Positions 24,222-35,114 of a DNA stretch of 64,000 nucleotides are shown here, one piece after another. This DNA is from Pseudovirgaria hyperparasitica. Taxonomy: Eukaryota; Ascomycota; Dothideomycetes; Acrospermales; Acrospermaceae. The notes beneath the pieces were generated by a model, which saw only the letters and a program-made list of their open reading frames with translations, was not told the origin of the DNA and searched no databases. Each line of letters begins with the position of its first letter. Within the stretch, counting starts at the first letter, position 1. The DNA lies in assembly GCF_010093815.1 (NCBI RefSeq), contig NW_022985555.1, positions 680,186 through 744,185 of the forward strand, written 5' to 3'. Both the position numbers and the translations under genes were made by a program.

Positions 24222-25525
24222 TTACTGACGCCAATTAGCCATCCTAGAAATATCAAAGTCTTCGGCACTATTACGGGGTCTCATCCCTTGCTTCCTTTCC
24301 TTCTCCGTCTTATCTATCCCGAATTGCTCACGTAAGACCTTACGATCGCATCCTTTTATTGCAATCGCTACCTTCACGCGTCCACCCCAACTCATCATCA
24401 TGCCGTTCAGCGCCGAAGCAGCACGCTGTGCCTCCGAGGCAGAACCTAGATCCACCCAAGTATAGTAATGATTTTCCGGTGTACGGCGCGCGGTAGCCGA
24501 CGGCGAGATGATTTTGCTGATTGCTTGAACCGTAAATCCTCTAAACAGATCGCGTATTTCCAGATTCACGGCATCCTGGCGTGGCATTCGTGGGAGGCCA
24601 CCGACATAGACTCTGCGACCTTCGTCGACGGGCGCTATCCAGTGGACGGCTGCATCGGTACGTGCCCAGCGATCGAATGCGTAAGGACTCCCACTAGCAC
24701 TATCGACGTCTGCAGGAAGTGCGGTGAGATTCGAGTTTGATCTGGAATAGTCGTAACATGGGGTATCTGTGGGACCGTAGCGGGGGCGCTTGTTCTGCGC
24801 AGTGTTGCGGACGGACTCATTGGTCGAGGGAGACTTTTGATCATGTCCTGCTGGGATTCGCGTCGGAATCTCTTGCGGACGCCATTGATTGTATATGCGC
24901 GTCGGTGGTCTACGATCATTGGGATTACTGCGCTTTGGCTTGACAGTGTTGACCTTTATGTACCGGTTGAGGATACTCTCTGAGGAGAGTATGGTGAGGG
25001 CATGGGTAAGACTTCATTCGAGTCTGGTAAGTAAGAGGTTCTTAAGAAGTTGACTGGTATATCATCTAGCATAACAAGCTAGAGCAGGATTGATGAGCGA
25101 GACGAGACTTTCATGCCAACAACAGAAGGCATACTGATGTAATGTCATAGATCATGCTGTATAATGAAACGAATCGCGAGATTACTCAATACTCACTCTT
25201 CCGAAGTCTCCATATCAACGAAGCAGTAGCCTGGATTCCGACCTGTAAATGGATCCGTTGAGATGTCAATGTTTCTACTGCAAATTTAGTGAGCATCTAA
25301 ACATCCAGATAGGTGCCTCGGAAGACCTTACTAAGGCAGCTCGTGCCTTCCCAACAGTTCTTGGACATGCGTAACTTGGGCTCTATAAGGCATATTGCCA
25401 ATATACAATCGTCTTGAAAGATCAGGGCCATCATCTTCAAACCCAGCTGATTCATTCGAAGATGCCATGATGTGCTCAATTGAAGGTGGCCCCAGCAGGT
25501 GCGAATGCACATCAGCGTCGGTCAT
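24222..25525 (-). CDS. RNA-binding protein with two RRM domains
   Basis: Three exons on the minus strand: 25525-25332, 25277-25197, 25011-24222, about 354 residues (335 if the in-frame ATG at 25468 is the start). RRM1 has RNP2 LYIGNMPY and RNP1-like GYCFVDM, crossing two introns; RRM2 has RNP2 VYVGGLPR and the RNP1-like YYTWVDL near the C-terminus. A basic, low-complexity linker separates them. The C-terminus (ERKQGMRPRN) is basic. The second intron is 185 bases, long for this window, but joining GA to TCTTACC keeps both frame and RRM1 length. Probably nuclear or cytosolic mRNA binding; no specific target can be inferred. It is convergent with the PKS with 123 bases between stop codons and is unlikely to belong to the PKS cluster. 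Confidence 0.8.
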
Positions 25526-28299
25526 AGTGTTGATCAAACAGAGCGCCGTGATGTCGGGAAGGAGAATGGGAAAGGAGGAGAACAGAGGCACAGAAGTTGC
25601 GACCTGTGAGTTCTTTTCTACCTGCAGATTCTGGTCATGCACAACAAACAAACACCGCCTCCCTTGCTAGAAAGCCGGAATCCCAGCGACGTTTGATGAT
25701 TGCCCTTGCTAGGCACACCGCAAACGGTGGAAGGGCTCGAAAGGCGGCAAGCAGTATAAGCATTTGGACAGAGGTGCGAAAGAAGGATAACTTTCGTTGC
25801 TACTAAGCCTAGGTAAGCTCTCTATATATACTATACCGAGATCAGTTATATAGACTAGTAATATTTTTCAGTTGTATGAGACAGGTCACTAAATATGAGT
25901 AGTATGACAAGCAGATTAGTGCATCATTCTATGCCGTTAAGGCTGCATTCAGGTGCAACGTAGAAATACGCTGTGTTGGATCTGTGTTGTCGGCAAGACG
26001 AGAGCGATGATAAGAGAACGTCCGATACACACGGAGGTGTTGATGCTATATACCAGAGATGGATGGCAGGAAGACGACGTGCCGTTATTGGAAGGCGAAG
26101 TGCAATTCCTATCATGTCATGTCATCCGACGCCATCTCGTCTTTGGTGTATCACGTGGATGCCCCGATTATAGGATCTTCATGGAGGAGCGCAGTACAGC
26201 ATCTGGATATGAGGTTTGAGAAGTATAGCTTCAATTGAGTGAATTCTCCAGCTAGCAAGAGTTGTCAAGCAGGCTGAGAGGCGAGAACCCCGAAGTATTA
26301 GATGAAACATACACGTGACCCGGGATAAACTGTACATCCCGTGACTTGAAAGAAAAATACATTACAACCACACCCGGTCGCAGCTATGAGTTCTTGAAAC
26401 GGCACAAGGTGTTACAACTCGGATTCTGGCTGGGTATGAGATCTAGACTGCGCCTCACCGCTTCCAATAATTTGGCTTGGCAACCGTAGCGGATGTACTA
26501 CGTAACCGCCTACACCTACTCTACCTTTACAGCGCAACTGGGTACTAGTACAATGTGGCTCCACGTGTAATAGCAGTCTCGTTTCCTCCATGTCTCTGGC
26601 TTCATATCACTGAGATGTTGTTATAACTGCGTCCAATCCAGCCGCGTTGTTTCGGATCGTCTCATAATTGAATATGCGGCCATCTAAAGTATCTGCCGCA
26701 CGCATTTTTTTTCAGTTTATGCCTCCTCGAGAGCGCATTCAGTCAGTGGTCGACGATATTTGTATCGCTTACTATACTTGATGACGGCAAACGGCATCCC
26801 CGAACCTGGGATCGCATCCCAGCTCGACACGAGGTAACATGGCAGACTCAATTACTTTATATCTCGAATTCTCAGCAGCGTACGGCGGTAAAGGATAGGA
26901 TCATGACCGCGCTTATGTTCTGCTGCGGACTCGCAGTATCCTCAAAAAGTCAGAAGGTTGAGGAGGGTTTCCATTGTCAGGGTCTGATATAGGACGCCCG
27001 TCACCATGCACATGATCCGTCGTACCCTGCACGGTGGATGCGCCGCTGCTTACGGTACACGATGCGAAACATGGGCTCTTCCCAAAGTACATCCTTACGA
27101 TGTCACGATACCGGCCAGAGCAAGAACTCACAAAAATAGTGTTCGTGAGATTCGAGTTAGCTCCTGCTAGCATGTCATCCTGCTTATGGTTGTCCACACA
27201 ACACAGCTTCCTTTATGGCTTACAATTTTTGGCAATTACGAACCTAGGATCCTCAGACGCAAGGTTGTATTGGCACGAAATTCATCTGCATATTCCCAAA
27301 GCAGTCGTATTACCTCGTGATCAACGCTATACATCTCGCACTGCATTAGTGTATGGGTGGTTTTCATTGGTCTAGAAGGAAGAAACATGGCGACAACCTG
27401 TATTCGTGCTGTGAAAGCTGAACGCAAACGGGAATGGGAGTCTGAAACGCGACTATCAATACTCCGATGTTGAGGACATGGTAAGAGGCTGTGGGCGCGA
27501 AGTATTTTTATCAGAACGAGTAAGCAGCTTCTCCTTGCTTCACCCTTACGAAAGTCATCATAGCCGATTGCTGTACACCATACCGCTGATCTACACAGCA
27601 CGCACCCCTGACCGTATAGACGCCTCGAGCGAGGGTGATCATTCGCCTCCGTTTATTCCAGATACCACGAGCAAGAGATGCAAATAATCTAGAGCACACA
27701 CTTCAGGGTCATGGCTGACAGTGCCAAGGCCGTCAGATATCGAATTTGCATAACGACAGACAACATCATAATCACTTCACTTCAGCTATAATCCTGTAAT
27801 CGGAATGGTACTTAAGTTGTAGTACAACTGGTCTTCGCTGCATCCTTTACCAGGCTCTTGAGAGGTTGAGCAGACTGACTACGCTACGCTCCGTTATGCG
27901 CAGCTACCTGTAGCCAATAACGAACAAAACCATGTCGCGCGAGCAACACCGCATCAGAATGACACCTCAGCCCTATGTGTGAATGATCCTGGCTACGCTG
28001 TTGTAATGCCCTCGGCGGATAACGCCCTGAAAATAGCCTGGAACACAATTACTCTCTATTCTAGCATTTTCTTTCGGTTGCGGCTTACTGTGATCACTGT
28101 CCGCGTGCAGCATGGGTCCAACGATGGCCTGAATCCAAGGATAAAGATAGACGACTCCTTCGGAAGTAGGCATTAAATGCGAGCAACAAAGTTGCATTTT
28201 CCTTTCTGTGGGCTACAATCGATCTTGTGACGGCGAAGAGCTTTAACTTATCATTACCAGTTGTATATATTCATATTTCGTGCCTTATCGTTCTCCAGC
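25526..28299. other. 2.8-kb region without a recognised gene
   Basis: Open frames up to about 120 residues occur on both strands (for example near 26.9-27.4 kb) but overlap each other, lack domains and lack convincing splice partners. The last 200 bases should be the promoter of the copper oxidase gene. I see nothing else I can support. Confidence 0.4.
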
Positions 28300-30483
28300 A
28301 TGTCTTTCCAACCTCTCTGCATACTTCTTCTCCTAAGGATAGTTCTTGTCAGTGCAGCTGGAGCTGCGATCGCCCGCAATGGTTGGACAATCACTGCAGA
28401 CAACTCACACGCGGGAAATGGCCCAGAACTGGCGATCTACGGCAGGACAGACACATTCTATCACTCGGAATACGTACCTAACTCGCCACTTCCACACGTC
28501 GTGGTTGTAGACATGAAGCAACAACATCCCGTGAATGGCATTAGCTATCAGCCTCGCCAAGACAACTTCAACAATGGTATGTTGATACTCAAAACATGGT
28601 CATGAACTGTTCTAAATCATGACCCAGGCAATGTTGGGCAGCACATCATCGAATTGAGTATTGATGGAAAATCATGGACAGCTCCAGTCGCGTTGGGGAC
28701 ATATTTCAACGATAAGACCACAAAGGTAACAAGTTTTGTCACAAGATCGGCTCGCTACGTGAAGTTCACCGCTGTCACGGAAGCACAGAATCCCAACAAT
28801 CCCTGGACCAGCATCGCGGAGCTTAATATTCTCTCCCCTGGGGAACAAGCAGTCCAGGCACCTGACCCGAGGCTCGGTCTATGGATGCATACTATCGACT
28901 TCCCTCTTGTTCCTGTTGCTGCTGCCCAGATGTATGACACAGGGGAGATCCTTGTCTGGTCCTCCAGTGGCCGCGAGAATTTCCCCTTCCCGTCCCCTGT
29001 CACTGGCCAGACTTGGGTAACGCTATGGTCACCAACGACAAATGCAATGACGCAGCGTATAGTTGTTGAGACAGAGCACGACATGTTCTGCCCCGGAATC
29101 TCGATGGACGCTGCTGGGCGGTATATCGTCACTGGAGGCGACAGCGCTACGACTACTAGTATTTTCGATCCCACCTCCAATCAGTGGAAACGAGGCGCTC
29201 CTATGAACGTTCCTCGCGGCTACCAATCCACTACGCTTCTTTCTGACGGTCGCCTATTTACTTTGGGTGGCTCCTTCAGTGGACATGACGAAATTGTTCG
29301 AGAAAGAAAATTTGGAGAAGTTTATGACGTTGTCGGAGATAAATGGACAGAGCTACCAGGGTGTATACCGGAGCCAATCTATACAAAGGACAAACTTGGC
29401 CAGTACCGTCAAGATAATCACCCCTGGATGTTCCGCTGGAAGCAGACCTCAATTTTTATTGCCGGGCCTGCCTCGGCAATGAACTGGTACGGGGTTGGCA
29501 ATGGTGGTACCCAAAAAGCCGCAGGAATTCGTGGTGAGGATCCTGATGCGATGTGCGGTATTGCTGTCATGTATGACGCTCCCGCGGGTAAAATATTTGT
29601 CTCTGGGGGTGCAGTAAACTACGACGAAGAAATCGCCTCATCCAACGCCCACGTGATTACTCTCGATCAACCAAATGTAAATCCTCGCGTGGACGCCATC
29701 GGACGCATGAACTTCCCGCGAATATTTCACAACGGTGTTGCTCTGCCAGATGGAACTACTTTGATACTTGGTGGCAACACAATTGGCCACTTGTTCAGCG
29801 ATCGCGACGCTGTCCTTGTCCCTGAGCTCTGGGACCCTCGAACTGGACAGTACACACGACTGAATCCCCATGCTACCGCTCGTAACTACCATTCAATTGC
29901 CGTCCTCCTCTTCGATGGGACAGTGTTACATGCCGGTGGTGGCCTTTGCGGCGACGGGTGTGACCAAAACCATAACGACGGCGAGGTTTTTGTGCCGCCG
30001 TACCTACTCAACTCCAACGGCTCCCTCCGCCAACGACCCGTAATCACATCTATCAGTGCGGAAAGTGTTAACGTGGGCGGCACCCTAACCATCAAAACGG
30101 ACGTTCCGACATCGAACCTTGCGCTCATGCGTTTGACATCCGTCACGCATACCGTCAACACCGATCAGCGGAGGATTCCTTTTGATGGCTTGGTAGTTGG
30201 CACTTCACACACTATAAAAGTACCCACTGACTCAGGGATCGCGTTACCTGGATACTATATGCTTTTTGCAATGAAGGCGGATCGCACGCCTAGTATTGCG
30301 AAGATCATTCGTGTGACATTACCCGCGACAAGGACTTTCAACTTGCTTACAGTTCCAGATCAGCAAGTTCTTGCGACAGTGCCGGAACCTGACCAGAGGA
30401 GCAATGTACAAAACCTGCGGGGTGGTAAGACTGGGTTAGAGTTCGCGCCACTATCGTTCAACTATACGCAGGCGCAAGTATAA
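28300..30483 (+). CDS. Secreted galactose-oxidase-type copper radical oxidase with N-terminal CBM32
   Basis: Two exons, 28300-28576 and 28628-30483, about 710 residues. A signal peptide (about residues 1-23) leads into an F5/8-type discoidin carbohydrate-binding domain (CBM32, to about 165), then the kelch propeller and the C-terminal immunoglobulin-like domain. The mononuclear copper site is complete by alignment with Fusarium galactose oxidase: Cys247 in DMFCPG (thioether partner), Tyr291 in GYQS, Tyr513-His514 in RNYHS and His600 in THTVNTDQRR. The residue matching Trp290 of galactose oxidase, which stacks on the Tyr-Cys cofactor, is Phe309 (GGSFSG). That change is known in AA5_2 enzymes preferring other primary alcohols, so I call it a copper radical alcohol oxidase rather than a proven galactose oxidase. 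It acts outside the cell, oxidising a primary alcohol to an aldehyde with release of H2O2. The start was chosen because ATG 28300 begins the signal peptide. Confidence 0.93.
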
Positions 30484-32196
30484 TTTTAAGATCGCGCAAA
30501 AAGTTGAAGTAATCAGCGACGTTCACATTAGAGCCTGGTGTTGGGCGTTGTACGGTGGGATATACAGAGTGTTACGTCTCCTTTTTTGATCGTCTATTTT
30601 TCAACAGATCGCTAGGCACTCGATGCATGTGAGCCCAGAGCAATCGTAACTACAAGCATTCATTTAGACTAGTAGAGTCAGATCTCCGGTCCAAATTACG
30701 ATTAAGACTGACATTTCCCCAATACATTAATGATAGTGATAGCGAGTTGCAGCATACCGCTCTCCAGTGCAATTGACAATTATGCGCCAAGCCTAGTTCC
30801 TCTGATGTCAAAGTTAGGTAGCACAACATCAAGCTTTGAGTTCCTGATAAGCCCGGAATATGTAAAATACTTTGAGTACGATACTGGTTGCGATATCAAC
30901 AACTATTAAAGATCTGGATATGTTGACGTGAATGATAACCTGTAGACAGTAGACCTACGAACTTATAGCTCATTCATGATGTGGTGGACGGCTGCGGTCA
31001 CGATGCTGAATGCACGCAGATGGTGTTCATTCAATGACCACATACAAAACAACGGTCTTGACCAATTTTTCGTGGCTACATTGACTGAATTCCTTGCTAT
31101 CAAGTAAGGGAGCTCTCTGCCGAAGCGCCACGATGGCGTACACTATCCTGGTTAATTTATGTGTTAGCTTTCGCTACGAGAATGCAACGTGATGCCTTGG
31201 AGAGGCCCTGCATTGTGGCGATGGGAAAATAAATGGTTTGGGGCCATTTGATCGAAATCATCACGCAAGGTTGGGTAATAGGAGTTCTAAATTCCAATGG
31301 TGTGAAAGTAGAAAATAAGGGTTCTCCAACGTCGGCGAATTAAGCTCATACCATAGCTCATGGAAGAGGGAACTATAAGCCAGGCAGACTCCAGGCGTTC
31401 CCGTTCTCTCCACCTGTGACAGCGCTTCTTCCGTGCAAATAACTCTCGCCTTGTTCGAGCTACGTCGCTGGAACGAGGAAGAAGGCAGCCGTTTCCAAGT
31501 GGAGGCTGTGCTGTGCTCTGCCTTACACCATTCTGAGTCCCGAAAGAAAGGTCTTTGGCGATCATGAATCATGGTTCTGAAGAACAGTGGAGATTTGCCG
31601 TTTCCAGCCATCGAACATTCCATGCTTGTTCTTTGAACTGGGATTCTGTCGAAGGGAGACACAGCCACAACCCAATCAAGCCGTTGTGGCGGTAGTGGCT
31701 TAAGGTATGACAACAACGATCTTTGCGTTCCTTCGTCACGCCTCGCTTGGAAGCTCTTGTTGAAGGATAACTATCGGCTTGGACGGCATGAAACGTGGTG
31801 CTATGATTCGTGCAATGGCGAAAAATTCATGAAAGTCAGCAAGTCCACTACTTCTGATTGGCGACTAGATGACTAAGGACTCACACGCTAGGCACTCAGC
31901 CTTGCTTGGCGGGCATCATAGCATTCCATTCCCAGTCGCCCCGCCTCCGGATCTAATCCTGCCTAGGCAGTTTCAATCCTAGTTAGCGACCGGAACAACC
32001 TAGGTAGAACAGCAGAGGTATATAGACGTGGGCAACGCTCGTTGCTACACGTCGTTTACAGTTGCATCATCTTTGAATGCAAACGCCTTCTGTTAATTAT
32101 TTGCGAAACCATATTACTCACTCTCGGCGTCACCAGGTCTGAATTGCACGACGCTTTCTACCGCATATCGATATACCTTGTTCACATATCAATAAT
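30484..32196. other. Gene-poor region before the DUF7732 gene
   Basis: The longest open frame (31261-31716, minus, 151 residues) has no recognisable domain and overlaps other frames; I do not support it. The right end is a plausible promoter. Confidence 0.4.
31959..32025 (+). promoter_or_regulatory. Palindrome plus TATA-like box upstream of the DUF7732 gene
   Basis: CTGCCTAGGCAG (31959-31970) is a perfect 12-base palindrome; CCTAGG recurs at 31999-32004 and a TATATAG lies at 32019-32025, about 172 bases before the start codon. A TATA role is plausible; the factor reading the palindrome is unknown. Confidence 0.35.
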
Positions 32197-33064
32197 ATGA
32201 AGTTCTCCAACGCTCTCACCTTCGCCCTCGCGGCCACTTCCTCGGTCAACGCGCTTTCGATACCAGACACCGAAGATTCTGCATCTCTGGTGTTACGCGA
32301 TGTTCAGCGCGTTGCGCAGTCTTTTGAAGAATACCACCCAGCTCCAGAACTCTCTAAGCGCAAGGGCGGCGGTGGCGGAGGGGGCGGAGGTCGTGGCGGA
32401 GGCGGCGGTGGCGGTAAGTTGAATACACACCGATATCCCAACGGCACTTCTCTGACATATCTACTCAGGTGGAGGAAAAGGCGGATCTGGAGGCGGTGGA
32501 CGGACCTCATCTTCATCCAATGTCGGCGGGCAAACACGCTCTGGCACCGGCACCCCACGCGCATATGGCAACGGAGGCTATTACGGCGGTGGTGCTGCGA
32601 TCCCATACCAGTCCTCCGCGCGTAGTCCTAAGGGTATTCTCGGGGTGTTCATCGGCGGCGCGGCACTGAGCGCGCTGTTCGTTGGCACGTTCGCGTATGG
32701 CGCATACATGTATCCATATGGCAGCAGGTACACGTTCCGCAACGTCAGCGCAGGACAGAACGGCACGACCACATTGCCGGTAAAGTGCATATGTGCCGCG
32801 TTCCTCAGCTGCGGGTGTGATGAGAATACGGACCAGACATACATCAACAGTTTGGTTGGAGACGGGGATTATAACAAGCTGAACAAGACCCTGGTGCAAG
32901 TCACAGAGCCAAATGGAACGAGGACGCTGGCTATCAATGGCACGCTGGCTAATGGCACAACTGCGCCGGGTGGTGTGGATGATGCTGGCGGTCGCAACGC
33001 GCCGCTTGAACAAGCCGGGCTGTTGATTCTTGGTGCTGCTATGAGCTATGCGCTCCTTGCTTAA
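32197..33064 (+). CDS. Glycine-rich secreted/membrane protein (DUF7732-like)
   Basis: Two exons, 32197-32413 and 32469-33064, about 270 residues. A clear signal peptide (1-19, ending SSVNA) is followed by a short propeptide with a dibasic KRK site, then a long glycine-rich stretch split by the intron, then a hydrophobic segment (ILGVFIGGAALSALFVGTFAYGAY). The conserved C-terminal domain has the closely spaced cysteines KCICAAFLSCGCD followed by DQTYINSLVGDG and repeated N-G-T sequons. The protein ends in a hydrophobic run (LLILGAAMSYALLA), which suggests a GPI-anchor signal or a C-terminal membrane helix. I recognise the Cys motif and layout as the fungal DUF7732 family, whose function is unknown. 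The glycine runs are long stretches of GGC/GGT/GGA codons and could vary in length between strains. Confidence 0.8.
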
Positions 33065-34949
33065 GGAATTGCTATCGTATTTTCAAAGGGCCGTTCTGCA
33101 GATGTTGGCGAGGAGAACTTTCATTTAACGGACTTGTTTTCGTGATACCCAATTAATGTATTAGAGGATCAGATGGATACCTATAAGACTTCAATAATAT
33201 TGCCACCACGACCGTATATTTTATGTGTTAAGAGTGCGGTAGTGATATGGAACCCTTGATCGCAACGAGTTTTCCATTTCGTTTATACATTCTAAGCACT
33301 GGCCAAGCCTATACTAGGTCTCATTGTACCGTCCAGCAATCAATTCTGCACATCGAGGTAGAGAGTAGAACGCCTAGAGAAGGCAGCACTCTTTTTGAAG
33401 CTGAAGAAAGATCAGACCGTGTGCCACTTACATCACCGACGTGATTTCGAAGAACGATGCACAACCTCTCCCACGTGTGGCGTGGTGAAGTGTGATCACA
33501 GGACAGCCACAGCCCTAGCGGGCATAAGGCTGCCTGGCAGTCTCACACCGGCAATTGTTTCTCAACACCAATGAGGCTTTGGAACGTGCGCGGAGGCAGC
33601 GTCTAGCGGCTCTGGCGAGCATGAAACATGATGCGCCGAGTCGTCATGCTGCAAGTCAAGGGTCGATCTGAGCATCTCAGCCTGTCGAATCCCGGTGCTC
33701 TCATGCAGCCCTACCAGGTACGCTGATGAAGGGGTTGTGATTCTTGCGTCAGCCGTCTTAATCTATGAAGACAGGATCGATGCGCGCAGGAGCTGCCTGG
33801 AGGTGAGGAGATTGAAGGTATAGGGGCGGCGTGATGGGACGAAATTTCGGTGTAGGAGGGAGGAGTTGCTGCGTTGTGTTGGTGGTAGGGATCAATCTAG
33901 TAATACGTACCCGAGTTAGGTTCGCGACGGAAAAGCCACTCTCCTTTGGGGCTAGCGCCGTTCTCTCGAATGAATCCTGAGCAATGACCACGAGTTCTAT
34001 CTACCACTAAGGTGCCGAATTTACAAGAGTACTGCCTCTGATATGAGAGGGCTTCTCATTAACGCCCATCATTGTTCTTGTTCCTGCAAGAACGGCAACT
34101 TTCACCACAGCAATCTTCATGTTAGTTTCAAGTCATCGAGTAAAATACTGCGCCTCCAACGTGCCCTTGCGCTGTATTCTTCACGGCTATTTCTGAGCCT
34201 CTCCAGACTCTCTACACAAGCTAACAAGTACCGCCACACTGTATCTCTAGTCCCCATGATGCCTTTAGTTGAAATGTACGGACGCCTACAACTTGCATAG
34301 AATGTACTTCGAGTAATTTGCATGATCTCCTGCCCCATACTTCTCGAGACGTTGTCCTAGAATCCGTCGCCTTCGTGGGGGTTATCACATTCTTTAGGCT
34401 ACGAACTACATCCCAGCTTATGGATATGAGTCTACTTTCACGAAATAACGGTCTGACTGCCGCACAACGGCACCCTACCCGGGTATTGTTGTGCCGTCTA
34501 CAGGTCCAGCTTTACACCTCGCCGTACTGCGTCCTTCACTTGTTCTAGGCACTCCAACAACACACATGGCACGGAATATGCTATTCTCGACTCACCTGGC
34601 TGTTGTTGCCCTGGCTGATGCGGCAAAGTTTTGCACACTTCTATATCTATGGTACCATCACTCGCTGATGTTGAATTTCTAGATTCTGTATCTCACAAAC
34701 ACAGCCAAACATCCTCACCGCTGCTCGCCAATTTGGATTTATAAGTACATCCAGTCTCACTGATTCAAGAAGACATTTTTTCACCTTGACTATCAGTTCC
34801 TCCTCCGTTCAATATACTCATTCCATATCTATCAATCGTCGACTCGTCAATATCAGATTCAAATCGGACTACCATTGCTCAATACATTTCCACTCGATAC
34901 ATCTTCGACAACATCACTTCTTCCTTACTCGACTCCCGCCGCCAAAGAA
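33065..34949. other. Gene-poor region
   Basis: No supported coding region. The final 200 bases (about 34.74-34.95 kb) are CT-rich with TCAATC/CATC runs, as in fungal 5' leaders, consistent with a promoter for the small gene at 34950. Confidence 0.4.
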
Positions 34950-35114
34950 ATGTGTTATCTAGTCGTTGAGCGCTTCTCGGTCTGCCGGTGTGTGCACGTT
35001 AAACACGCGGTAGACCCATGCCCATTGGTTGGGCGCCCTGGCCACTATGCGGAGGAGAGGACTGTACTTGTCGGCTACCTCTGTCACAGTCACTCGGCCT
35101 CATATGCCTACTAG
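34950..35114 (+). CDS. Small Cys/His-rich protein, 54 residues, unknown function
   Basis: A single short frame beginning at ATG 34950 (AAAGAA just before it). It reads MCYLVVERFSVCRC, then HVKHAVDPC, GRPGHYAEERTVLVGYLC and H-S-H. Six Cys (2, 12, 14, 23 and near the end) and several His are spaced in C-x-C, D-P-C and C-H-x-H groups, which suggests a small zinc-binding fold. I recall short fungal proteins starting MCY-x-VVE-x-(Y/F)-x-VCRC with H-x-VDPC and ERTVLVGY elements, so I believe it belongs to a conserved, unnamed fungal family, but I cannot check that here. The usual relatives are longer, so a 3' exon may be missing from my model. No signal peptide. It is preceded by a long pyrimidine-rich leader. 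Confidence 0.55.
   Translation: MCYLVVERFSVCRCVHVKHAVDPCPLVGRPGHYAEERTVLVGYLCHSHSASYAY

Noticed and set aside
26913-27375. Overlapping open frames on both strands
   Set aside because: Neither has a domain or splice structure; mutual overlap suggests chance.
31261-31716. 151-residue minus-strand open frame
   Set aside because: No domain, no leader-like upstream region, and overlapped by another frame of similar length.
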